NCBI GenBank assembly: GCA_027604685.1
Contig: JADHYX010000080.1
Coordinates: 5,163 to 67,453, forward strand
Reading direction: 5' to 3'
Length of the DNA stretch: 62,291 nt
DNA from: Lobulomyces angularis
Lineage: Eukaryota > Chytridiomycota > Chytridiomycetes > Lobulomycetales > Lobulomycetaceae
A model generated the notes under the pieces. The model saw only the letters and a list, made by a program, of their open reading frames with translations. It was not told where the DNA came from and did no database searches. Positions 15,373 to 26,409 of the stretch are shown one piece after another. A program made the translations under genes and the position numbers. Numbering within the stretch: the first letter of the stretch is position 1; every line of letters starts with the position of its first letter.

Positions 15373-16779
15373 ATGGATGAAAGGCAATTAGGTTTTGTTG
15401 CTGGTTAGGAAATATTTTATATTTCCAAAGTCCTAACTAATTATGCATTTCAAACTTATTAGGACTTGTGTCAGGTACCTCTAAATTAATTATAGGCCAT
15501 CCATTTGGTAATGTTTTGAAAATAATTAATTGTCATTCTTTATTATCCTAAAAGTTAATTTTTAAACTTGTTGAGCAGATACCATAAAAGTACTTCATTA
15601 AATGTTAAAAAAGTTTGTTAATTTTTTTTATTTGTTTATTTGTTTAAAAAGGTTAGATTACAAACTGAAGGTGCCTTTTATTTAAATGTATGTTCTGAAT
15701 TTTTATAAATTCTTTTAGGAAAATTTGGAAGATTTCAAGGTCCTTTAGACTGCTTGTTTAGGTATTACATGTACTTTGAACCTTTATACACAATAATTCC
15801 CATAAATATATTTTTTTGTTCAAAGCACGGTAAGAACTGAAGGTAATTTTTTCTTTTTAAAGTAACGCATTGTCTAACATGTTAAAGGGTTTAGAGCATT
15901 ATATAAAGGTGCAACTCCACCACTATTTGGATGGTGGATACTAGATGGTGTTATGCTTGGAAGTATCGCAAATTTTAGATATTATATTTCTGAGTATAAC
16001 AGTGAGGTAATATAGATTAGTAACCATTTTTACTATCTAATAACAATAACAATCTCAATTGTATAGACCCCACTGACAATTCCTCAGCATTCGTTAACTG
16101 GGTTTGGGGCAGGATGTGTGGTATCACTTGTTGCTACACCAATAGAGCAAGTTAAAGCTAGACTTCAAACCCAGTATCATAGAAAACAGAACCTATATTC
16201 AGGTCCAATTGACTGTTGTAAAAAACTTGTCAGAAATAATGGTATTTTTGGGCTATACAAAGGATTTCAAGCTTGTTTCGTATTTTCTACATTTTTATGG
16301 GTTTGGGAAAAAATGAAAATTTATATGTAATAAATATATATTAGGTCTTTTGGGGATCATATGCCTTTTATGCAAATTATTTTCAAGAAAAGATTAAAAG
16401 CGCACAAGTTCGCACTTTCCTCTGCGGTGGGTTAGCAGCAACCACATTTTGGGCAGTCAGCTTTCCTTTTGATTTAGTTAAAAATAGGATAATGACTCAA
16501 CCAGACTTAAAAGTTCTTAAATACCCTAATATTTATCAATGCTTTAAAAGTATTTATCTAACTGAAGGAATAAAATCTTTCTATCGTGGTAATAAACTAT
16601 TTTTTTGAAGCATTTAAAACATTATTTTACACCTTTTTCTTAGGCTTTATTCCTTGCATGGCGCGAAGTTTCCCAACAAATGGTTGATTTCTTATAACAT
16701 TTCCTCTTAATATAGCTTTATTTAAGGTGTTGCGATTTTATTATTTGAAAGTATCATGCATTATGGAAAAAAGATGTAA
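15373..16779 (+). CDS. Mitochondrial carrier (SLC25 family), carnitine/amino-acid type
   Basis: About ten very short exons join in phase from MDERQLGFVAG at 15373. The three mitochondrial-carrier repeats are visible: GHPFDTIKVRLQT with GFRALYKGATPPL; TPIEQVKARLQTQ with GIFGLYKGFQA; FPFDLVKNRIMTQ with GIKSFYRGFIPCMARSFPTN. Each carries the P-x-D/E-x-x-K/R signature. The last intron (GTTGAT...TTTAAG) restores GVAILLFESIMHYGKKM. Without it the frame would stop at TGA right after PTNG. The ALYKGATPPL and GWWILDGVMLGS blocks resemble ornithine/carnitine-type carriers (SLC25A15/20/29 group), but the substrate cannot be fixed from sequence alone. It lies on the inner mitochondrial membrane with six predicted helices. 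About 300 residues, the normal length. Confidence 0.85.
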
Positions 16780-16830
16780 AACTAGGTTGTAAGTTTTGTT
16801 CTAAAAAAGTGTGTAGAACATTATATGTGG

Positions 16831-16897
16831 TGAAAGTAAACATTTACATGCAAACTACATTGAGAAACCAGTGGAATTCTTGACATTTTTACTTTCA
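16831..16897. repeat. 10-nt inverted repeat after the carrier gene
   Basis: TGAAAGTAAA at 16831-16840 and its exact reverse complement TTTACTTTCA at 16888-16897 lie about 50 nt past the carrier stop. This may be a 3'-end structure, or chance in AT-rich DNA. Confidence 0.3.
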
Positions 16898-17072
16898 TTT
16901 CTAAATTTTTTAAATGAACATTTTTCTTTTAAATGTATAATTGGAAAAACTGTAATGAATATAATTTATTTATCTCTAATCTAATTGAATTGCAAACATT
17001 TTAATACTATTTCCACTTGACATATACAACTAAAAATCCAAATGCATCTAATTATACTAATCTTTAAAGTTT

Positions 17073-19568
17073 TTATAATCCGAATTCTTTATTTATTCTA
17101 TCTAAATTGTTTTGCTGTAATATCCTAAAATCATTGGTGCTTTTTTCTCTTTTTAAACTTGAAAGTTCAATCTAATAAATATAACAGTAAATATAAAAAA
17201 AAAAAAACAAGATATTTAATTGAAAATTGATAATCAATAATAAAATATTCATACAGATAACTCCGAATTAAGCAATTGTAGTTCCTCAATTTTAACTCTA
17301 GCCTTTAATTTTTCTTCCTCTAATTGGCACTTCAGTATTTTTGCAGTGTCATTTGATCTAGCACAAAGACATAATGTTAGTAGTAATATAAATTATCCTT
17401 TTATTACCTTTCCAAAATGTTATTAATTTCTTCTTCTTTTCTCTTTAAAGTCGCTTCAAAATCTCCTTTCCTGTCATTAAACTCCTTGGCATTTTCCTTT
17501 TTAGTTTTTAGACTCATGTCTCGTTCCTTTTTAAACTTTTCTACATCCTCTCCAAGAGTCTTTAATTTTTCTCTTAAAAAAGTTATCTCGGAATTTTTTT
17601 TTTCAATCTCTAAAGCAGAATTTTCTAAATTTGTTTTGCATTCTTTGTCCAATTTCAATTTTTCTTTTTCTTTATTAGCTAACTTTTTACAAGATTCTAG
17701 CAAAAAAAATTAAAAAATAATTTCAATTTTCCACTCCAAAAATAAGTTACCGTCATTTTCTTTTCTCAATTTCTTTACATACGATGTTAAAACTCCATGA
17801 TACTTGTGTAGTTCATTGTCAATATCAGCAGCATCATCTTCAATGTCCTGCACTAAACTATATTATTACACAAAGCATTAATAATGGAAACATATCATAT
17901 GCAATACTCTTTCCATTCTTCTAACGGCAAGGACCAGTTTTTCTTATCGTTCTCAAAGAAGTTTGTAATTTCTATCATTCTTTTTTCCGTGCTTTTGATT
18001 TTTTTTTTCAGTGTATTATTTATGTTGAATAGTTCCATCTCACTTTTGTTACTTTGAGTAAATTTATTTCTTAAGTCCAGGTTTAACTTTTCAAATTTTG
18101 TCAAATTCTTTAGAATATCTGAAATGGTATCATTTTGCTGAGAATTTATCAACTCCAGTGACTGAATTTTTAAAAAATATTTTTGATTAACCTTCTCCAA
18201 TTCCTTTGCAAAGTTAAAAATTTTGGCAGTCTTTTCAATCTCATTTTCTAAATTACTTAAATGTAACTTATTTGACTCTAATTTTTCCTTATAAATATCG
18301 CAGGTCAGACATTCATTTAATTTCAATGTTTCTCTGAATTTATTGCTTTCTGATATATTATCTTGATCCACATTTCTATGTCAAGTTTTAAATTTAATTT
18401 TTTTTTTTTTACAAATAAATACCTATCTTGCATTTTTTTTTGTAAAGTTGACAAAATCTGAGTTTGCTTTTCCACTAATAAAAAAATTAGCTAAATGAAG
18501 TATGTATACATTATACTCATTGAACGAAGTGGATTTAAATCAGACTCATTCACAAATTGTTTTGGATAATTTGAAACTGCTACAAAATGACGCTCCACTA
18601 AAAACTTATTAAGGTTTTGTAGCAAAGATGTATACCAATATCATTTAACTCTCCTATACCCAATGCATTTTCATTCACTTTTCGTTCTAACTTTGAGCTA
18701 CTCTCTTTTTGAATTTTTTCCAAACTTTTAAGTGTTTGGTTTTGATTTAATAGTAGTCTTTCCAAATTTTCAAGTTCCTTTTTGTTTGAATCCTTCTTAT
18801 CGTTATTCTTATATAGCTCCAAAATGGAATTTTGTCTCTCAGCTAAAATATAATTAAAAGTCAGAAAAAAATTGAATTATCTTACCAATACTTTCTAGTT
18901 CCATTTCTATATGACTATCTCGATCCACTCGATCCACTTCCTTAATGCTACTTCTACTGGATGATACTTGATCTGAAACTTTGCTTTCCCTCTTTGATAA
19001 CGATCTGGAGGCAGGTGGTTGATTTTGAGATTTAAGACTTCTAGAGCCTCTAGATATCCTTTTGTTGTTCTCTTTATCGTTTTCCTCAAAATCAGCCAGT
19101 AAATCGTCATTACTAAAATTCATACTAATTACAGAAACTTTTTCACTATTAACTGAACTTCTTTTTGCTAAATTTTTGCTATTTGCGTCTGGATTGGAAG
19201 AAAGAATGTTGTAGTCATTATTTATTTTTACACTAGGATATTTTTTATTTTCTTCATTTTGCTCATTCTTTTTTTTATGTTTAAGATTGCTGTGCTCAAT
19301 TTGATTGGTAACTCTGCCATTAATCGAAGAGGAACTCATACTTTTCGCAATTAATTTTAGTGTCTGTTTTGATGGGACCATTGATCCTGATACAGAATTT
19401 GATCCACAACGCGAAGTAGAAATTACATGATCTAACAGTATCATTAATTATTTTATTCTGAAAAATTTTACCATTGAAGTTAGAAGACTGTCTTTCAAGC
19501 TGTGGTGAATTGAATGTGTTGGAACTCATACTGTTTGAAATTGAAGTTCCAATTTTTAAAAAATGCAT
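17073..19568 (-). CDS. Coiled-coil protein of unknown function
   Basis: Ten or more exons join in phase from MHFLKIGTSISNSMSS at 19568 to NNLDRINKEFGL at 17073. The first junction, NFN to DHVISTSRCGS, uses GTAAAA...TGTTAG. The N-terminal 180 residues are Ser-rich and disordered. From about residue 190 the protein is almost continuous coiled coil, with heptad-like Leu/Ile and many Lys/Glu (for example LENLERLLLNQNQTLKSLE and FLREKLKTLGEDVEKFKKE). A cysteine pair occurs at LNECLTCDIYKEK. Length about 640 residues. I do not recognise a family. Coiled coils of this kind occur in centrosomal, golgin and cytoskeletal scaffolds, and low-complexity similarity to many of them is expected, so no function is assigned. 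Several minus ORFs here are its separate exons rather than separate genes. Confidence 0.65.
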
Positions 19569-20110
19569 CTCTTCAAAATATGGAGTTAGCTGATTGGTTC
19601 AATAAAATAAATAACGTCGGAGTTTTAATTTAATTGTTTTCCAAATATTGAAGAATTACAAGTGTATTACAGTAGTACCTAAATTTAGCAGAAAGAATCA
19701 ATAAACGATTCGGGTATTTCGATTAAAGGAAATATGAATTAACAAAAATAAAAGTTAAACAATTTCAGATATTTTCTATTAAAAAAAAAAATAATATCGC
19801 AGTTAGGTAGTTTAAAATAAAAATGTAAAACTTGAATATTGATTAAGCAACGATCATTATTTGGGTAATCCAAGCTATTAAGTAAAATTAACTTAAGGTA
19901 CAATAAAAAAAAAAAAAAATACATAGTCAAATCATCGATTTTTAATTCTGTTTTTGCATTCAAGTTTATTGTAATGAAACATTATTGCAAGATTATAAAG
20001 TTGTGTTATTAAAACTTAGATTGTTTCAAATTAATCCACTCTGGTTTTTTTTTTTATTAAAAAAAAAAAAAAAAAAAAAAATTATTGTATTATATTAAAA
20101 AAATTTTAAA
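19569..20110. other. Divergent intergenic region
   Basis: Lies between the coiled-coil gene (minus) and the nucleotidyltransferase (plus). It carries poly-A and poly-T tracts up to about 20 nt just before the latter start. A 74-codon minus ORF (19739-19963) is hydrophobic and low complexity and is not called. It should contain both promoters. Confidence 0.45.
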
Positions 20111-23100
20111 ATGAATCTGGATAAAAAGAAAATTGAAGACTTCATAGTTTCGCAACTGTTAGAAGCTGCTAACTGCATAATAAGCTATGAGGATATTTTA
20201 CCCATAATTCAAATAAATTTTCCTAAAATAGAAAGCAACTATAAATTGAGGAAAAGTTTAAAACGGAGTGATAAAAAAATGTTTCACATTGATAATAATA
20301 TATATAGGTTAATGGTACGTAAATCTACTTTAGAACTGTGGAATTTTAATCACACACATTCTGAACAAACAGGTAATAACGATATCGCTAGTTTTAATTA
20401 TTGAAATTTTCATTATATAGTAGTCTTGGAAGAAAAAAAAGATTTTAACTACACTCTTAATCAAGAAATATTAATTTTTATTTTCGAAACTGTTGTAATA
20501 ACTCCTAACAGAAATGTCAACATGGGAAAACTTTATGAGTTTGTTAGAAAGCATTTTTTGATAGATGAAGTGTTTATCAACAACTTTTTTGATAATTATT
20601 TTGAGTTTTACTGTTCAATAAAAAAATTTAACTATAATGATAATCTTTTTTTTTTAAAACTTGGAAATAACATTATTTGCTTATTCAAAGTGGATAATCT
20701 CTCAATAGATGCGGAAAGTAAAGATATTATTCATATTAAAAAAACCACCAACACTCAAAAAGCTGGAGTTAGCAACAACAGTTATGGCGAAATGTCAAAG
20801 AGCACTAATTTTGAATTAAATAATGAGTTTAACTACAACACAACATATAGTGATCATTATATTGGAAATAATAATAATGGGGGAGGGAATTTCAACACTG
20901 GTATTACAAATTTCACTAATAATTTGAAAAATGAAATACTTTTCAACAACAACAATATAATCAAAAATTCAAATAATACCTTCATCGATAATTATCATAA
21001 AAACTTAAATTACAGCATCCATTTTAATCACAACCCTAATATTAACACAGCCAGCAATATATTTGATAATTTTGATAATAACTCCAGTTTTCAAACTGTT
21101 AATTGTAACATTAGCAATTTGAATAAATTCAAAAACCCTAATATTGACAATTTAAGTAATGCCTTTGGAAATATCAATTTTATTCCCTCAGTCCCATTAC
21201 AAACACCAATAACGGAGCATTGGTCAAATCAAGATATTAACACAGCGAATATGGAGAATCCGCACCAATACATGCAGAATTCTTTAAAAATTAACAGAAA
21301 AAAAATTTTGGATTATTGTGTAAAATTGACTTTAGAAAGTGCTAAAGGAAATTTTAGTTTGTTTAAAAATTTAGTGGAACTTATAAATTTTGAATTTCAA
21401 TTGAGAGTTCGGGAATTTGATATATATAATTTAATTTTTGAAAACTTTCATTTAATCCCTGAATATGACTTTGTACTAAAAAATGACAGCTTTTCTTTAA
21501 TTCCTAAGGTAATAAAAAATTAACTTCAATTATACTCATTAATGAACAGGAGACACTAAATCAAACAGATATTAATGTTTCTGGTTTTGTAGAACGAAAA
21601 TGCGAACTACGAAAGGTACAGAACTATTGGTTTATGGTAATCAAAATACAGATATCTTTTTAGAAAATTAATTACTTATAGGACTATCATTCTCTTCCTG
21701 AAAATGTTATTTTTAATGCCAACGACTTAAGTGTATTAGATCGCATTTTCCAGGTACTATAGAATTTTTTTTGGAAAATTTTACGTTTTTAGTTTATAGA
21801 ACCTTCCTCTGAAGAATTTTCTCAAAAAGTGGACATTTTAAATAGAATATCGGCAAGGCTGAACAAGCTTGATGGCTTTTCTGAACTCACCGGAAAAATT
21901 TTTGGTAGTTCTGTATCCAATTTGGGTTTTAAGGTTTGAAAATGAAAAAAAAAATTGAAATTAATATGTAAAAGTAGCGCTGTGACATCGACATTTTACT
22001 TTTTTTCAAAAATACTCCGAAACCTTTTATGACCAAATATAATCTTTCTGAGGATTTAGAAGTTAATAGAAAAATGGAAACATTTTTAAAATTGCCAAAT
22101 CTTCATGTAGATTTTAACCCACAAACTGTTTTACCTAAAGCAACTAGAGTTGCCAAGATTTTAAATGAAGATGAAGATTTTGAAAAAGTCCTAGCAATTT
22201 CCAATGCTAGAATTCCATTAGTAAAATTTAAATGTGCCAAAACTGCACTTGAGGGTAAAATAATTTTTTCTTTTTATTGATCTTTCCCTGTAGGCGACAT
22301 CACCTGGACTCAAAGTTTAGGCGTTTACAATTCTGAACTATTAAAAGCGTATACTGAATTACACCCCATTGTTGAACCTTTTATTAAACTTGTAAAATAT
22401 TGGGCAAAGTGTCGTGATATTAATAACCCTGGTCATACCAGTAAGATTCTGACAACATATTATTTAACAATTCACTTTTTTCTTTAGAAACTCCAAACTC
22501 TTATTCTTACTCGCTTATGGTTATAAATTTTTTGCAAATTCAAAATATTTTGCCTAGTTTACAAGAACTATATAATCAAAAATATGGCTTGGAGCGAGAG
22601 GTGGTTTATGTCCTTGAACCTACAAAAAGAAATAATAGAATTAGGAAAAAAAATAATTTTTGCCGAAGTTTATTGAGTTTAGAAGAAGAGTGGTAACTTT
22701 TTTAATGGCATGTTTTCAATTAACGATATTTTTTTTTGTAGTAATTTCATGGATCACCACTTAAATGCATTTCGACACTTTGAATACAAAAACTTGAAAA
22801 ATCAAAATAACAAAGATCAAAAAACTGTTGCAAGTTTATATCGTAGAGTAGATATAAGCTATTTTAAAGATTTTAATAGTTTTAGAACTCTGAACGCAAC
22901 ATTCAAGAAGACAAACCCCGATTTTGTTTTTAATAGGAATAGTTTAAATCTTGAATTGTTGAACTTAACTTTTAAGTTTTTTGTATTCTTTGGATTTAAA
23001 TTTACATACAATACTAAAAATATTATTTCTGTGAGAAAGGGAAAAATTTTAAATATGAGCTTTGGATTTTTACACACTGGATTGGAACAGGAAATAAATA

Positions 23101-23246
23101 AGTTGGTTATAGAAGATCCTTTTTTATTGGATAGAAATGTTTCTCATAATGTTGATGTAAATTTTTTGATACCCGAATTTAGAAGAGCTGCTGATTTAAT
23201 TTCAAAAGGATTCTTAGAGGAAGTTTTTGATGAAGTTAAAAGATGA
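20111..23246 (+). CDS. Non-canonical poly(A)/poly(U) polymerase, Cid1/TUTase type, with long N-terminal extension
   Basis: Starts MNLDKKKIEDFIVSQLLEAA. The first 450 residues include two small helical regions of unknown type and an Asn-rich spacer. The catalytic part begins near 21840 with FGSSVSNLGFK, spliced to RCDIDILLFFKN; the D-x-D metal pair is at 21984-21992. It continues with ARIPLVKFK, EGDITWTQSLGVYN (third Asp region), VKYWAKCRDIN, and TPNSYSYSLMVINFLQ, the nucleotide-recognition block of Cid1/GLD-2 enzymes. The PAP-associated end reads VIEDPFLLDRNVSHNV, as in the family. Enzymes of this family add U or A to RNA 3' ends for decay or activation. Whether this one adds U or A cannot be told. 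About 900 residues, far longer than Cid1, because of the extension. Introns are short and in phase (for example TGTAAAAGTAG before CGC TGT GAC). Confidence 0.85.
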
Positions 23247-23591
23247 TTATTTCTTTTTTTTATTTTATTTTTTTTGATACACCAAATAATGCATATTATG
23301 GAATTGCTTTTAAGTAAATTCAATAAAACTTAATTAGACGAACTATCCAGTTAATTTTGCTTTTGGTGCAATTTAAAAAATTGTTTTTTACGGTTTAACT
23401 ACAGATGGATTCGCAATAACAAAATATCTCATGTATCACTTTAACCTATCAACTGTTCTATATTTCAGTTAACTTAGTACAAAACCCAAATAGAAAATTT
23501 CAATTTCTCCAATTGTATTAATTACAGCACAACATAAATAGTTTTCAAGTTTAATTCTAAAATTCTTTACAAAATTTTCTTTTTAATACAA
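23247..23591. other. Intergenic, convergent 3' ends
   Basis: Lies between the converging nucleotidyltransferase and MOZART2-like genes. No ORF or RNA gene is seen. It probably contains both 3' UTRs and polyadenylation signals (AATAAA occurs near 23322). Confidence 0.45.
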
Positions 23592-23867
23592 TTATTTCTT
23601 ATTTTCTCTCATCAACTTTTCCAGCATGGCAATTATTAACTTAACCGGTATTCCAAGATATATCAACTCCATTATATTGGAAAAAACATCAGGATTTATA
23701 TCGATTCCTCCAAAGTTAACTAATTGAAGATATTGCTCTGTTTTTTTTTTATTTTCTTGAATATCAAAGTAATTTTTCAACTTGGTGTTGGGAGTGTAAT
23801 AGTTATTCTTTGCTGCTGCTTCCCTCTTTGGTGAAACGTAAGTGAACTCTAAAAACCCTTGATTCAT
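23592..23867 (-). CDS. MOZART2-like small protein (gamma-tubulin complex)
   Basis: A single uninterrupted frame of 91 codons starting ATG at 23867-23865 (MNQGFLEFTYVSPKREAAAK). The C-terminal half reads LVNFGGIDINPDVFSNIMEL, then IYLGIPVKLIIAMLEKLM. This follows the MOZART2 pattern: a small-residue/Gly turn, I-x-P-x-V-F, a helix ending L-x-x-x-[NG]-[VI]-x-P, and a final helix with [QA]-M-L-[KE]. MOZART2 proteins are small helical partners of gamma-tubulin complex proteins at microtubule-organising centres. The call rests on motif spacing in about 50 residues, so it needs a profile search. Alternative: another tiny helical scaffold protein. The upstream TTG is in frame, but the ATG is the natural start. 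Confidence 0.5.
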   Translation of the reverse strand: MNQGFLEFTYVSPKREAAAKNNYYTPNTKLKNYFDIQENKKKTEQYLQLVNFGGIDINPDVFSNIMELIYLGIPVKLIIAMLEKLMRENKK

Positions 23868-25308
23868 CTTAACCAACTATGCACTTGAATGATTTGCGAC
23901 AGATGATAACGTGGAATTTTTTGTAAACTATTTGATGGTAAAATTTTTAGAAAGCAAATGGAAAATTAAAATCCCCGAAATGAAGACAAGTTTAGATGAG
24001 TAGATTTTTTATTTGTTGCAATGACAGTGCGATAATGTGATAAGCCATTAAAATAAACTTGCAAAGATTTTTTATTTTTATTTTTTTTTGTGTTTCTAAT
24101 TGCTTTTATGGCCGGAAATTATTAACACATACTGTTAAAGGAATGAAAACCTTAGTTGATCAATACGTCACCTTTAGAAAAATGAATCAAAAACTTCAGA
24201 TATATAATACTTTTTTTACATATGAATTTGGTATTAAAGCCAGAAAATTATTTTCGGAAGAAAAAGTATTTAATAGTTACAATTTTATTTTTTTTTATAA
24301 AAAATTTTAGCATTAAAAGCATGAACGAATCAATATATACTAAAGCTAAAAATTCCCTTATGACTGATAGTAATTTTTAACATCTTTTAAACCAAATTTC
24401 TGGGGTGTTCATCTCTTCTAACTAATTCAACATTGCTAAAGATGCACCTGCTCCATCAGTGTATAACAGTTTTCCAACCTACTGACGGCTTTTGGAAAAG
24501 TTTCCTTCGCAGCCCTCCTTCTTGCAAAAGTACTCCTTGGTGAAGGTTGTTGCAAACTAAAATTTGTTTCATTCTAAATAAATTCCTTTTACAAATCTGA
24601 ATTTTCAACAATGGACTGCCGTGAGTCGGTATATGCGCACCGTTCTTCATTTTAACAAAACCTGATTTACTAGTTAAAGTTTTATTGAAGTATCTATAAG
24701 ATCTTTACTTGTCTTTCATTTCGTCTATTCCAAAATAACTGTTTAAATATTTTCTCCTGTAAAGCTGCAATGATATAATCCTCCAGATTGACCAAATCCA
24801 AAACTCTTCAAATGTCCGTTTTGATACCATTGGTTTCAATATACTAGGATACAGAAGTATTTGAACCGCTCTAACCTTGCTTCAATATTATCGCAGGGTT
24901 TTGTTGTCCAGTACAATTCTTGCTTTCAAAGATTATAAAATAACTTTCACATCCAGGCTGCTGCAGTTCCTTTTAGATGGTCAGTTAAATATATTTGGAA
25001 AATAAAGGCACAGTATTTCCAGCGGTTCTCACAAGATTGGGAAAATTGTTGATTAACTGCTGACGATTTTGTTGTATTCACTTACTTATGGTCTTATTCA
25101 AATGTTATATTCTTCCCCTTAATAATTATAGCATTTCTTTTACTGTTAGTAGAACTAGAATCTTAATATTATTTCAAAAAAACCGTCTTAATCACAATCA
25201 AGTCCTTCGTTGATTCTGTCGCAACTTCTTCGCTAATTAATATTTTGAAAAATTGATTCTCATACACCTCTTAATCAAAGACATACTTGCTGAAATTTTT
25301 CTTATCGT
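23868..25308. other. Gene-poor interval with weak plus-strand coding signal and a relic
   Basis: At 23900-24330 a plus-strand frame reads KIPEMKTSLDE and, after a T-rich gap, RKLLTHTVKGMKTLVDQYV to LFSEEKH via a GTATTT...TTTTAG junction. It looks partly coding but has no clear start or family, so it is not called as a gene. From about 24370 the base composition is less AT-biased than the surroundings and carries the gag-like relic listed separately. Confidence 0.35.
24370..25260 (-). pseudogene. Decayed retroelement-like (gag-like) fragment
   Basis: On the minus strand, broken frames contain LTDHLKGTAAAWM (about 24950-25000), resembling the 'L-K-G-x-A-x-x-W' core of LTR-retrotransposon gag, followed by IEARLERFKYF and LEDYIIAALQEKIFKQLF. 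Later comes a 64-codon ORF (24456-24650). Stops and frame changes are frequent, and the stretch is richer in G and C than neighbouring intergenic DNA. No reverse transcriptase, integrase or LTRs were found nearby. This is a tentative call based on one short motif plus composition. Confidence 0.3.
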
Positions 25309-26088
25309 TTACAAAAAAACTTTTAAAATTTTTATTTGATCAAAATTACTAATGAAGTTTACTAACTTCAAGTTTTCTTCACTACAAACAAAATTTTTGT
25401 TTCCACAACCAAAATATAACATTTCATAATTGAAATTTTTTTCTATAAAATGTTTATTTAATATAAAATCTTCATTAATAGGACCAATTAAAATCAAAAT
25501 AAAGTTGTCCTTAAACACCTCATTTGCACTTGTTTTTAGTAACTTTATGTAGAATGACAGGTAATCTATTAATATAGTGACATTCCTTATATATACGGAT
25601 ACTAAAACACTTGGATTTAACACAAACTCTAAAGAAAATGAAAAAAAAAAAAATTGAGGTTTTATTAAAAACTTATATTTAAGTATACCTATGGGAGTGT
25701 CAGATGTAATAAAACTTTCTTGGTTTAAAAATATGTTAGTATCATATTTATCAATTGCAATTAAATCGAAATTTTCTTCCACACAATTTTGGAGCAAAAC
25801 CTCAAAAAGTCCGCTTCCTGATCCAATACTTAATATTAATGGCTTCAGGTAATGCTCCGTTTTTCTTTTTAGGTCAAACTTTGATTCCAGAAACTTTTTC
25901 AAAAAGGTCAATAATTCTAGGCTGGGATCGATGCAACATAAGGATTGCTTTGAATGGTTGTTTGATAAAATCTCAAAAGCCATTTCAACATTTCTTTTAC
26001 TTAATTTGGATTTTGAAATTAGCACACTTCTTAACTGGTCATTCTTTGTTTTCGAATGCAAAACATTCTGTTTGTATAATTGAGACAT
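25309..26088 (-). CDS. SAM-dependent methyltransferase-like protein
   Basis: Starts MSQLYKQNVLHSKTKNDQ at 26088. A first helix-rich part (NVEMAFEILSNNHS, then SLELLTFLKKFLES) leads to ILSIGSGSGLFEVLLQ, a clear motif I of class I methyltransferases (G-x-G-x-G), and then FDLIAIDKYDTN, where the acidic residue at the end of strand 2 would bind the ribose of S-adenosylmethionine. A short intron (GTATAC...TTTAG) joins TPI to EFVLNPSVL. Reading through it inserts a Phe-rich stretch. The second half (VTILIDYLSFYIKLLK, then FILILIGPINEDF) fits the later strands of the fold. About 240 residues. Substrate and closest family are not recognised. It could equally be a methyltransferase-like protein without activity. 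Confidence 0.55.
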   Translation of the reverse strand: MSQLYKQNVLHSKTKNDQLRSVLISKSKLSKRNVEMAFEILSNNHSKQSLCCIDPSLELLTFLKKFLESKFDLKRKTEHYLKPLILSIGSGSGLFEVLLQNCVEENFDLIAIDKYDTNIFLNQESFITSDTPIGILKYKFLIKPQFFFFSFSLEFVLNPSVLVSVYIRNVTILIDYLSFYIKLLKTSANEVFKDNFILILIGPINEDFILNKHFIEKNFNYEMLYFGCGNKNFVCSEENLKLVNFISNFDQIKILKVFL

Positions 26089-26409
26089 AAAAAGAAAAAA
26101 AATTTGAAATTGGATACAAAAATATTCATCAATTTGGTCCCAAAATAATAATAATTTATTTGTTAATAATCAGAATTTAGGTTTATATTAACATTTTTTC
26201 CTTTATGTAATAGACAAAATACTGTTGGATTATCTAGAAAATTGAAATTAAATTATTAAACTATATTTCAAGAAATATTTATATTTCTTTTTCTATATTA
26301 AAAAGATTAAAAAAATTTGACTCAAGAAGAGAATTTTAATAATAATAATAAAAAAAAAAAAATAATAATAATGTTAAAATAATAATTTATCCATATTCTT
26401 TTATACTTA

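Noticed and set aside
24059..24330. Small plus-strand gene (RKLLTHTVKGMKTLVDQYV...)
   Set aside because: Some coding character and one plausible junction, but no clear start, no upstream exon without a T-run, and no family; left as a note under the interval.
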